Shown here in pieces: positions 12,723 to 23,488 of a DNA stretch of 64,000 bases. The notes under the pieces are model-generated. The model was given only the letters and a program-made list of their open reading frames with translations, made no database searches and was not told the DNA's origin. The stretch comes from Promerops cafer. Lineage: Eukaryota; Chordata; Aves; Passeriformes; Nectariniidae. Both the position numbers and the translations under genes were made by a program. The stretch is taken from assembly GCA_013398275.1 (NCBI GenBank), contig VZSE01009355.1, positions 248,001 through 312,000 of the forward strand. Reading direction: 5' to 3'. Position 1 is the stretch's first letter. Each line of letters begins with the position of its first letter.

Positions 12723-13224
12723 AACATTAAAAAATCCTTGGTGTAAGGGTGTTGCAGTGCACCTCATGTATACCAAGGGTTTTCACATTGGAAGCAGTGC
12801 GAGGCTCTGCTCTTCGTGTTCCCATTAAGGTCAAAACCCAGAGAGTTCTGTCCCTATTTGGCTGGGTGCCAGAATGAAGACACCTCATAGGGTCTCCTGA
12901 ACTGACCTACTAGAACCTTACTGGGCAGAGTGCCAAGAATCCCGCCTCAGTTTACACAAAAGAGGCTGAACAAAGAGCCTCGTGGCATTTTTGGGGTGTT
13001 CTAGCAGGAGCACAGACTCTGAGCTCCTGGCATCAGATTTTCTATGTAAGAGTTTGTTATTTTTGTCTTTATTAAAACTTTGTTTGTTTCAAACTCTCCC
13101 TTTGATTCCGTCCTGCTAATTTAAGCCACTGTGGATTGCTGGACAAACCCAGATGTGATGAACACACTGAAAGCTCAATCGACCTGGCTCGCAGTGACCT
13201 TCGTCATAAGGGTGATCAAATACT

Positions 13225-13378
13225 GGAAAAGTTGTTGAGTCTCCATCCCTGGAAATACTCAAAACCCAACTGGACAAGTCTCTTAGCAACTTCCTCTAGC
13301 TGACCCTGCTTTGAGCAGGAGGTTGGACCAGACAATCACCAGAGATCCCTCCTAACCATAGCTGTTGATTCTGTGGCC
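13225..13378 (+). mobile_element. CR1 LINE 3' end, older subfamily
   Basis: The order 'gagtctccatccctggaaat', 'ctgaccctgctttgagcagg', 'aggttggaccagacaatcac' and 'ctgttgattctgtg' is the 3' end of a CR1 subfamily distinct from the copies at about 3784 and 46655. Confidence 0.88.
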
Positions 13379-13631
13379 AAATGGTTTCTGTGCACTTTTC
13401 TCAGCTGGGAACACTGGAATCTGACAGCAGAAGTATTAACAGATACTGGGATTCATCATTATTTCTCTGTTGGCACTATGGTGGTCTCACAACCCCGCTG
13501 GCTCACATGGAACTTCTGCAAACTACAAGTGCTGGGGTATTTTTCCCCCTTTCTCATGACCACTTCTGACATGCAGTCCTATGTAAAGCCATGGTTATTG
13601 CAGAAAGGGAAAGGAAATTCCGAAAACTTAC

Positions 13632-13780
13632 TCATTTCCATGTATTCTGGAGTCAGGCCAGTGAAAGGTTCTAAAATGTAGTCGAGATCCCATTGCTGAG
13701 GGTCCTTTGATTGGTTGGTGTCCATTTCCTTTACCTCAATTCTTTCATCCTTCAGCTTCCTGTAGAGCTTCTTGAGCTTC
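13632..13780 (-). CDS. ANO2: ANO2 exon: TM6-TM7 cytosolic loop and first TM7 Ca2+-site residues
   Basis: This 149-base exon holds 1 base completing Pro, 49 codons, and 1 base of Ile. The acceptor is 'ctcctcag' and the donor is 'gtaagt'. It opens with a basic stretch (KLKKLYRKLKDE), followed by a polar loop that varies between species (RIEVKEMDTNQSKDPQQ). It then reads WDLDYILEPFTGLTPEYMEM. WDLDY-LEP-TGLTPEYMEM matches ANO2; ANO1 has YEVDYNLEPFAGLTPEYMEM. Glu45 and Glu48 (E-Y-M-E) correspond to the TM7 Ca2+ ligands E702 and E705 of TMEM16A and are intact. Confidence 0.97.
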
Positions 13781-14217
13781 CTGAGGAGCAGAAGTTCAGA
13801 TTAAACCAAGTCCAGGTTTTTTCTCCCTAAGAGATTTGTCCCAAGTCTTTGAACAGCAACACAGAATTAATCTGCTGTTACTTTGGTGCGTCACAGGGAG
13901 AGTTTCACCACCCTAGGAAGTTTCTGATGTTGTTTATTAACAGGTACAAGCTACTGGAGTTGAATCCAGTACTTTATAATAATTTTTCTCCCTAGATGCA
14001 TATTCCAAGGGGATCTTCCTGAAGATCATTGGACCTAAATAATATTAGTAATTAGTACTCTCAAGAACAACACAGTGAGCACCTCTCCTTCAACAAAATG
14101 CAAAATGTAATGGTTTCATTCCACGTTTCTACTACAGGCACACTTTTATCTCACTATAAAAATTGGGAACTTCCAGTATATTAGAATTTTAATGTAAAAA
14201 ATTGCAGACATTCATGG

Positions 14218-14390
14218 GTTGCCCAGAGAAGCTGTGGTTGCCCCATTCCTGGAAATGTCCAAGGTCAGGTTGGATGGGGTTCCGAGCAGCCTGGGATAGG
14301 GGAAGGTGTCCTTGCCCATGGCAGGGAGTTGGAACAGGATGAGCTTCAAGGTCCCTTCCAGCCCAGGAAATTTTGTGATTATGGGATATT
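14218..14390 (+). mobile_element. CR1 LINE, short 3' tail
   Basis: It starts abruptly at 'ggttgcccagagaagctgtg' and runs to 'aattttgtgattatggga'. It is strongly 5'-truncated. Confidence 0.92.
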
Positions 14391-17277
14391 TCCAAACAAA
14401 GAGGGTACAAGATTGTACTGACAGTACAAACAGCAGTTTCAAACACTGTCCCACTGAGATGGGGATACAAATTCAATGACACTGACAAATAAATTAGAGT
14501 AAAATGAATCATTTCTAAATGAAGAGTAAAGTTTTCCCAATGAGCCCCTCCCAATGATATTTTAAATACATATGCATTAGCAACTTCATGCTATTTTACA
14601 CACTGAGAAATTCCCATGGAAAACCACAGTAGAATGAGGTATTTCTTCAAAATCAAGGCAGCAAAATACAGTCGAATTAGCATAAAATAGCCACATTTAT
14701 ACTTATTGCATATCTTTATTTTCCAGATGATATTTATCTTCCACAGAAACATACAGCACTATTTTACAGTTCTTCACATACGTGCCATGAGTGGAAATCC
14801 AGACTAATTCCAATGATGTTTTGCCAGTAGTGTAAGCAGGGCTCTCCCACAAACTCTTCCCCCACAGCTTGTGATAAACCCTTTGAACTGTAGGTGTGTG
14901 GCCTGGATACAGGAATATTTGGGGGAAGGGATTTTCCTTTGGACCTCCAAGGAAGCAGAATCACTTTCCCGGACCCTGACTTCAGTAGCAGGGCAAGGCT
15001 GAGGAACAAAAGCTGGCAAACACAATAAAGGCTTCGCTGTGTGGGTTTATTGCTTCATTCCCAAATTTACAGTGAGCCATGGGATCACTGTGTTCCCACA
15101 GTGACTGAGGAATTTCTGCACCTATCAGTGTTTACAGGACCCATTCCATTTCATCACCAGAATGGAGGAATTGGGGATTGGAAGACACTCTTTAAACATG
15201 TCTAGATTGCATCAAGCCCTCTCAGATCCTGGATCTGGGTTTCTATAAAGTTTCAAAAATCAACAGGGCAACTCCTGCTTTTGTTTGAGGTGGAAGGAAG
15301 ATGTAGCTCACAAGTCTGAGAGCAACATCAGTACTTTGGCATTACTGGTACCCAGGACACTCAGATTACACAGTTTTAATGAAAGGATGGGGATAAATTT
15401 AAAATGCTTCACAAGACAGAATTAGATGAATCCTTATAAAGATACTTACCTCCTACATCATGCAAACTCAGCCATTTCAAGACTAAACTAAAATTTTAAC
15501 TAAAATTCCCTTTCTCCCTCTCTGCCTTTATGGCAGCCAAGGGAATTTGTCTGTGACAGAAGTGATGTAGCATTCAGAGGGTAGGAGGCTGGGGCAGGAT
15601 TTAAAGCAATCAAAGAATTCCCAGGATGCTCCTCCAACATATCCCAATTAATTTCCTAATGTGAGGGACTCTCAGAGGATGGTGAACAGCAAGTTCAAGA
15701 CAGTGCTGATTTCTGTCCTAATGAAATGATACGAGCTAAAAATGTCCCTCACACTTCCATGGGCAGATGCGAGTGAAGATCATCTTGTTGTCACAGCACA
15801 GCAGCAGCTGAGATAAAATCTGGGTGTATTTAGATGTTAAATCTGTGCATGTGTGATCAAATCCTTCAGCTACAGCACCACAGAATCCAGTTCTGGAGTT
15901 TGATGCACACACATACCTCCCATGAGAACCCAGTAACTAAAACAATTGTTGTTGTTTTTAATGTTTATTTGGGAATACACCAAATCCAGTTGCTCAGAAT
16001 AATTTTTAATTTTTCATCTGGTTATCTCTAAGTCAGGCTTGAGGAACAGCATCTTTAACCACTTGGAGTTCAGCTTTGAAGAGTGTCTGTATGCTTCTTT
16101 TTACGTAATTTTTGAAAGATCAACTGACTGAAAGCAAGCCAAACCAATTATTTCAAATTTTCCACAAAAAAAAAGTACCTTTGTGTCAAATCCAAGCATG
16201 TGAAGTTTGAGACCAAGCAGAAATGTGTCAGAAAGTTAAAGGAACAGAGAAGAGGGATTTGCAGGGTGTTATTCTCCAGCTACACAGCAAAAGGGCAATG
16301 AAAATGAGTTTTGCAGAACCCTTTATCTGTGCTTATGATTGTGAGGCTAAAACTGAGTTTGCTTTTTAAACACCTTTGTTTGAAGCCTGTTTCTTAATTA
16401 CCAAGATCAACGTTTTTAAAGATGATTGACAGAAAAAGAGTTCTTTTGGCTTCTGATTTGTTTCTGCTGGGCAGCCCCCCACAGTGAAGCAGAAGTAGGT
16501 TTGCCCACTCAGGATGAGTGTCCCAGAACTTTGTGCTGAAGGGGCTCATGCAGCAAAGTTTCACGACTCCACACAGATCTGGACAAAGAGGGAAAACTGT
16601 AAAGCTGTAGAATATCAATTTTTTCTGGTTCTTTTGCCAGGAAATGTCAAAAAGCAAGGTGCATCCTTAAGGAGACTGAACAGCATGTGAGAAGAATGAA
16701 TGCAGGATGAGAGGGAAAGAAAATTAACAGGTTTTTGTCAGGCTGTGTCTAGAGCAGTTAAAAATGACACTGCAGCTTCTCACAGGGGATTGGCACCAAA
16801 TTATTGTGTTAGGTAAGAGGTGGGAACATGGTTGAATTATGCTGATTGTAATTCCCAGTATAACCAATAAGCACTGCATTATGCACATTAACAAGCATCT
16901 GAAGTGAGCATAAAATCACTACAGCCCCACCTGTCAATAACCCTTGATATTTTGAGAAAAAATATGATAAAAAGAGAAAAATCAAATTACAAGTGATCCT
17001 GGCTGGGCGGTAAGCACATGGTGATTAGATGAAGGCTCCTTTTCAAAAATCAGCAAGATGATTCAACAGTTTCTCTATTGATACAGTAAGAAGGAGCAGC
17101 TGGATTTGGGGGTCTAGGGGAAAGAATGATGATGGCTTGGGAAAAATGAGAAATTTGTGGAGTGAGACAGAGTGGAATAGATAGAGGCTGAAGAGGTGGA
17201 GCATCTGGAGGGCAGGTTGAAAGAAGACAGATGCAGGAAAATTACTTTGTTGGCACAAGTGTTTGCATCTTCAGTGG

Positions 17278-17655
17278 CTGTACAACTGGGATTGTTCAGC
17301 CTGCAAAAAAAGAAGGCTCCAAGGGGACTTAACTGAGCCTTCAAATGCCTGAAGGGAACCTATTGGAAAGATGGAGTGCAGGAAAAGGGGGAATGGCTTC
17401 ACACTGATGGAGAGGAGGTTTACCTGGGATATTGGGAAGAAATTCCTTTCTGTGAGGATGGTGAGGCCCTGGCACAGGTTGCCCAGAGCAGCTGTGGCTG
17501 CCCCATCCCTGGAAGTGTTCCAGGCCAGGTTGGATGGGGCTCTGAGCAACCTGGGATAGTGGAAGGCATCCCTGCCCATGGCAGGGGGTTGGAACTGGGA
17601 GGTCTTTAAGGTTCCTTCCAGACCAAACCATTCTGTGATTCCATGATTCTAAGAA
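17278..17655 (+). mobile_element. CR1 LINE, 5'-truncated 3' end
   Basis: It runs from 'actgggattgttcagcctgc' through the ORF2 end ('gcacaggttgcccagagcag') to 'accattctgtgattccatga'. It has small internal deletions compared with the copy at 46655. Confidence 0.94.
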
Positions 17656-20600
17656 TACTTGCTATAACAGAGATGCATGTGGAGGTTTTACATGAATAGA
17701 CAGAAAGGCCCTAGAATCCAGCTGCCAGGAACAAAGGATTATTTATAACAGGTGGGTTTTTTAAGGCTCTCCTTCCAGTTGATGCTTTTTGATGTGTAGG
17801 GTAATGGGAAAAGGTGCAGGGAGATAGCTAAATAGAAAAGATTCTCAGGTTGAGCAGTTGGAGCACTTGTATCTGGAGAAAAGGAAGAGCAGTGACCCAG
17901 ACTCTTGTGTCCTCACCTATAATTTTCTTTCCTGCTTTTGGGAAGGAACACTGAAGATCCAGGCTTTCCTTCAGTCATTTTCCTATAAAAAAAGCACGTC
18001 AAGAAACACCTCACATTCACAGGCACAAGAAGGAGGCAGGAGGAGAACAAAAGTATTTAAATTTCTTGTTCTCCCACAAATTTTTGGTACAGCCATGCTT
18101 CCTTGGCACATTCAGATATCCCGGATTCTACAGGAGTTTCAGTTGTGTTTGGGGTTTATTGATTTCTCAATCAGAGGAATAAAAAAAACAGAAAAAGAAA
18201 AAAAAAAAAAGGGCAAAAAATCCCCACCCAAACCTTTAATGAAGAATAATTTAGTAAAGGTGAAAAACAACATAAGAGATAATAGCTGTGAAGGGGTGTC
18301 TTTAAATGTATTTTATTAACTCTTGGTATTCTCATCCAGCACATTTAAGTATATTTTGAGGGAAGTGATGGAAATTGATGGTGAATAAAAGGGCCACAAC
18401 CATGGCCTCACTAAATTCAATAGTTTTGCTGTTCGTTTCAATAGGGCCAGGATTTCACCCTAAGGGTTTAGCACCAAGGTCAAAGACAGAGAGTAATAAA
18501 ATAACCACATGGATAGTTTTTTTTCAACAAGATCAGAAAAAAACCAGAACTGAATAAAAAGGGTCTTAAAAGAACTCTGGGTTAAGGCTTTCAAGCCCTG
18601 CAGTCTTTTAGGGTCAATTCCTGTGGCAACAGTAAAAGAATGATGGTATGTGACACATTTGAGTGAACTGTGGCATATTTACATCTGTTAAACTTGTGAA
18701 TTCCAGCCCCACAGAACACACATTTCAGTTCAAGAGGGCTTAGTTTTCTATAATTCAAATCTTGTTGCATTTACCTAGCTAGTTCGCTATTGCTGGATGC
18801 AGAAATTAAAAAAAGAAACCACAAAAGGTTTAGGAGACCAGCAATTACATCTATCATAGCTATGGCAGCAGTTTCTACAGAAACATTGAAGGGAAAAGCA
18901 AGGACGTGTCCCCCATGACCCCAAACAATGCGGGGCTGCCATCTGAAGTTTCTCTCCTCAGCCAGTAATGACCATGGATAAAGCAGAATGAAGGCATGGA
19001 AAGATGCTCTCCAATTCTTTCCAGTTTGGGGTTCTAGGAACATAAAGGATGACTGTTGCTTGCAAACTTACTCTATCATCTACTTAGCAGAATTTTTTGA
19101 AGAGAAAGAGAAGAAAATGGGATTTGTGATTTCTGCAAATCAACTAAAATGCCTTGGGTTTTCTGGTGAATGAAATCAAAAGGTTTCCTGAAAAAACAAA
19201 AAAACACCTTAAAATCCTGAGATTTCATTGAGGAAGAAAATGTTTTTGATGAGTGTCATCAGGTAACTCAGCAGAGAGGTGCTTCCATGTTACAGATGTG
19301 CAGGGGACAGCACCAGATTCTGAGGATCAAATCAGCATTTATTTCTGTCTCTCTTCTGTCTCTCCATATGGAGAAGGTTGGTGGCAGCACCTGGACGCTG
19401 CCCACAGTGAAAATACAGGGATCCAATGGAAGAATCTGTGTTATTCACCCATCTCTCAGTCCCTCCAAAAAGGCACAAGGCAAGGGGGGGATGAAAAATG
19501 CAACTGCAGGTACCCTTAAGGATCCAGGCCAAACCAGTACAGTGGTCCATGCAAGAATAGAAGGCTAAGTCTGATTTAATTAAGAGCTCAGTGATTCTTC
19601 TGGTGCAAGCAGGTCTGGGGAGAAGGGCCAAGCCCTACAGATACACACACGATTTTCTTGGGAATGCAGACAAGCAAAGGAAAAGCAGATATGTTTATTC
19701 TAAGATGACAAGACAGCATTGTGACTGAAATGAGGTATTTATCTAGGAAGGGGAGGATGAAAGTATGATTGTTTTTAAACAGTTTTAAAAATTGAGGCCA
19801 CCACAGTTTGTTAAATGAAGGGTGGGGGAGCAGATCTGAAGGAGAAAAATTGGATTAAATTATTGCATTCTTGCACCGAAGGGAGGGAAATGAAAAATAA
19901 TTGGACATGACTTTCTGTTTGGACTGGATCAGCCCATGCTTTCATGAGTCAAAAATAATAAATACAGTACTTGTAACATCATAAAATTCCCATTAAAAAA
20001 CTCCAGTAGCAGTAAGTTTTTGGAAGACAAGAAACAAATTACAGCAGGTTTACACTGAGAAAGCTTAAAGCCTTCAACATGTCAGATATTTTGGGAATGA
20101 TTTACCACCCTTTTCTCAAAATAAAATGTAAACTCAATGAGATGCAGACAGAAAACAGGCCTCCCTATTGAACTTTGACACAAGAATAATGAAACCATCC
20201 ATAATCTACATCTGATTTGTTTGGGAAATTTTTTCTCTCTCTCTATTTAAATTCCTTGCAAAAAACAAAAAAAAGGTTCTTGCTGAGAAAAGGGAGGAAA
20301 AGGGCTCATTGAAATATATTTCATATCTTTTGAGAATCACTCCTCTTGATATCTAGTTACCATCGTCACAGCCTTATGGATGTGACCTAAAAGCTGCTGA
20401 CACCAGAGCTGGAAGGTTCTGCCTCATTTCAGTGGAGCTGAGATGTCTAAACCAGGCTCTTCATCTCCAACATTTCACAGGCCACTGCCACCATGAAGCA
20501 AACCTCCCAAGAGGCAGGAGCAGGACTTTCTCAGTGGATTCCCAGTGCCTGAAGATCCTCTTGGCACTGCTGAGAGACAGCGAGACTTTTCCTGCTGTAT

Positions 20601-21151
20601 TTGGAGCAGGGAACCAAGCACTGAAGCAGCCCGTGGCAGAAAGGCACTGAGCTGTCAGTGTCTCTGCATCATCACAGGATGACACAAAGGCACCTTGGAA
20701 AAGTGTGGATTTCATCCCTTAACCCATAAAACAGTCATAGATCAAGTAATAGATTTTAACATCTTTTATGGGCCATTGCTTTCCCCCACTCTATCTCCCC
20801 TCCACTTTGTGGTAATTTGTATTCAATGCTGCTGTCCTGAAAGCTTCTCTGAAACTTCCCAGGAGATCTATCATACCTTGCCTGTTTTCCCTGGTTTCTA
20901 AAATTAATTTAAATCAATTATTTCATATATTCCATCATTTTCTTTAAGCCATTTAGTGAAGATATAGCCAATTATTCAACATAAAATACAACGAGATCAT
21001 TTCACCACAACCAAAAATGTGATTTATCATCACATTCAATTAGAACCCACTGAAAGCTGTGGCAAAAGTCCCATTTAGCTGAATAAGGATCAAGGCTTTG
21101 ATTTACTGTGCCATAGGAATAACACATAATGGAAAAGGCTGGGATACATAC

Positions 21152-21252
21152 GGGATTCCAATTTCAAAGAGATTGTTTTGAATCAGTTGCTTTCCAAGCA
21201 TGATGATGCTCAGCTGAATGCAGAGTTCCATCAGACACCCTCCTGGAGCACA
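21152..21252 (-). CDS. ANO2: ANO2 exon: TM6 with Ca2+-site residues
   Basis: This 101-base exon (33 codons plus 2 bases of a Pro codon) has acceptor 'taactgcag' and donor 'gtatgt'. It begins CAPGGCLMELC, with three cysteines (residues 1, 6, 11) conserved in the outer loop and top of TM6. It continues IQLSIIMLGKQLIQNNLFEI as TM6. By homology to TMEM16A, Asn26 and Glu30 (Q-N-N-L-F-E) correspond to Ca2+ ligands N650 and E654. Lys21 corresponds to K645, which affects Ca2+ and voltage sensitivity. All are intact. A 7.4-kb intron follows. Confidence 0.97.
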
Positions 21253-22104
21253 CTGCAGTTAAACAAAAGCAGAGAGTGCGAAGAGATTAAGAGAATTAAT
21301 TTTAAAATACCCACTTGGGAGAGCTCCCAGAGTCTCCATGTGCCCACCGTCCTTGCCACCAATTTGTGTGGGATCATGGAACTCATTGATTACTGCAAAT
21401 CTGTGCTTGACAAGGTATTTCATCTCCACTCATAAAACTGCATTATGGAAAATATGCAGAGCTCTGAAACAACTCACTGTGCCCTGGGGCTCCTGTATTT
21501 CCTTTAAAAATATTTACTATATAATCAATGTAATAAACATAATGCAGGATCATCAATAGTCTTCCCAACTGATATCTCCCGGGGGGGAAAGAAAACCTTC
21601 AATCTTGCAAAGACTTTTATGCCAGCTTTATTGTCAAACCTGGAGTACATCTCTCAGCTTTCAAGGGAATAGCCACAGCAATCCCCTTCATGAGGGAATT
21701 TAAAAAAAAAAAAATGTTTATAGGTTTAGCACAAAATGGCTCCAGGTTTTTAAGCTATTACAATTGCCAAGCTTCCAGCGATCTGTAGAATGGGAAGCCA
21801 GATTCACACTTCTTGAGGGCCTCAACCAAATCATAGAATGTTTGTGCCTTAGTGCCCAGTTGTAAAGCACAGAAATGATGAAGCTTCACCTAAGGACCAT
21901 GAAATAGTCAAAACTGTAGAAAGAAAGAATATAAAGTTGCCTTAGATGGAAACCCTGGGTTTTGCCTATTCAAGTTGAAGATTTAACCTCTTGTTCTAAC
22001 ATGTGTTTTCTATTTTTCCCATTGTCTGTAGTCCACTGAACACTGTACACATATTTCTTTGTGTAAAGGATTTCATTTGTAATTTGAAGTTCATAAGTAC
22101 TTAC
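21253..22104 (-). other. ANO2 intron, 852 bp
   Basis: This short GT-AG intron lies between the outer-loop exon and the TM6 exon. It contains an A-run near 21703-21714. No repeat element or other feature was recognised. Confidence 0.88.
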
Positions 22105-22162
22105 CTCTTCCATCCTATAACCTTCAAACACATACACATAACGACCAGGACGGCCAACAAAC
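22105..22162 (-). CDS. ANO2: ANO2 exon: TM5-TM6 extracellular loop
   Basis: This small 58-base exon holds 1 base completing Arg and then 19 codons ending in phase 0. The acceptor is 'gctttcag' and the donor is 'gtaagt'. It reads FVGRPGRYVYVFEGYRMEE. The G-RPG-YVY-F--YRMEE pattern is characteristic of ANO1/ANO2 and forms the outer loop before TM6. EGYRMEE is closer to the ANO2 form (DGYRMEE) than the ANO1 form (RSFRMEE). It is too short to show as a long open frame and was found by splice-site and homology reading. Confidence 0.96.
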
Positions 22163-23376
22163 CTGAAAGCAATAATAATAATATATAAACTAGTATAAAA
22201 ACAGAAAAATAAGATCATTTTGACACCATGATGTAACATAAAAACGCAAAAATAAGTTAACTTTGAAATCAAGATTGCTCATTTGTATTCGCCAAAATAT
22301 TTCAGAAGTAGCTTCTTCAACATGAATTTTCAAGGGCTCAGCAGCTATTCAGCTTCGATTATTTCAAAGCAATAGGCCTCTACAAATGGTTTTCTACTAC
22401 ATCTGGACAAAATAATTTTAATAAAATATTTTTCCATGCTAAAACAATATAATAATAAACCTCCTCACTTGATTAGAGACGGAAAATAAACCTGGGGACA
22501 CATATCCTAATTCACATTCTCTTACATGTGAATCATGCCCTGAATGGAATTTTTTACACATCTACACATGACCAACTCTTCTGGCTACACCAGGAGAAAC
22601 AATGATATTGACTTTATTCTAAGCATACAACACAAAAATATGGTTAAAAAAGAGAGAATTTGGTGACTTTTTTTCATTGGTGTCTTACGATATTTGCAAC
22701 CGCTGGCAAAATGCATCATTAATCCTCAAATGAAAGGTGCTGGATAGGATTAGTGAAGAGCAGAGATTAACAAACTTTACAGCCCCCAAAAGCAAGAGCA
22801 AAATGGTAGGAAAAAGAATCCAGGGGATGTTTTGAACATTTTTTTGCCAAAGTTTTAGCAAAGAATCATTTTAAGCTTCCCATTCAAAAGCATGTGGATG
22901 ACTGGGTCCCAAAAGACAAGGATTCTGAGCCCATAGGAAGTCACACTTATTTAGCAGGACAGCTGAATTAGCTTTTTGGTCAATCACTTCATTTGCCAGT
23001 TGACTGCAACTATTTCTTAATTTGATATGGGAGAATAATGCAAAATAATGTGAAAGTAATAGAAAAAAGAGTTCTGTAATTTTAAATGAAACAGGAAGAC
23101 CTTTCTTTCTTAAATGATGTTTCAAGGAAAATTTGCTAAACTGTGGAAAGTTAAGGCCCATAAGCACCACCATGCATTATAAAAACAACACTTTTTTAAA
23201 AAACTAAATTGAATTATTAACTTTAGATAACCCTGTCAATGATATTTTTTCAGAGCTGGCAAAGATGACCAGTCCCACACCTTTGTGCCCATTTTTAAAC
23301 ACAGATCAAATCATATAGACACATATATAAAAATGCATATACAGAAATATATATATGTAAAGGATATTTATCCTAC
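22163..23376 (-). other. ANO2 intron, about 1.2 kb
   Basis: This GT-AG intron lies between the TM5 exon and the outer-loop exon. It is AT-rich, with a small TA-rich stretch near 23320-23356. Nothing else was recognised. Confidence 0.88.
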
Positions 23377-23488
23377 CTTCCTTTAAAAAAGGCAACATAA
23401 AAAATTGATGCATAAGAATTCACAAACTTCAGTAGGAATGCCTTCAAAATCAGTCTTTCCTCAAAAGTTTTCTCTGTTTTTGGTATTT
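23377..23488 (-). CDS. ANO2: ANO2 exon: TM4-TM5 linker and TM5
   Basis: This 112-base exon holds 2 bases completing Glu, 36 codons, and 2 bases of an Arg codon. The acceptor is 'ccccacag' and the donor is 'gtagga'. It reads IPKTEKTFEERLILKAFLLK and then FVNSYASIFYVAFFKG. IPKTEKTFEERL is the conserved cytosolic linker after TM4. LILKAFLLKFVNSYASIFYVAFF is TM5, another pore helix. The match to vertebrate ANO1/ANO2 is nearly residue for residue. The next exon is 1.2 kb away (22105-22162). Confidence 0.97.

Larger units (their letters stand above)
5488..13631 (-). other. ANO2 intron, about 8.1 kb
   Basis: This GT-AG intron lies between the TM6-TM7 loop exon and the TM7 exon. It contains CR1 pieces at about 9371, 11027, 12500 and 13225. 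The longest open frames (for example 7372-7803 plus and 10315-10797 minus) resemble no protein I know, and their residue composition looks random. A possible LTR-like stretch near 12742-13128 is discussed under rejected items. Confidence 0.85.
13781..21151 (-). other. ANO2 intron, about 7.4 kb
   Basis: This GT-AG intron lies between the TM6 exon and the TM6-TM7 loop exon. It holds CR1 tails at about 14218 and 17278 and an A-rich run near 18181-18212. I see no other recognisable element. Confidence 0.85.

Noticed and set aside
12742..13128. Possible LTR (TGTAAG start, TATTAAA signal near 13066, U5-like pyrimidine-rich end)
   Set aside because: No convincing matching target-site duplication or terminal inverted repeat could be placed; kept out of the feature list.
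15150..15240. Possible very old minus-oriented CR1 tail
   Set aside because: Only a short, weak resemblance ('ggattggaagacactcttta'); not supportable by eye.
22900..22930. Minus-strand 'FWDP' reminiscent of the anoctamin FWDLTG motif
   Set aside because: It lies between two already contiguous ANO2 exons in the wrong order, and the flanking residues do not match.
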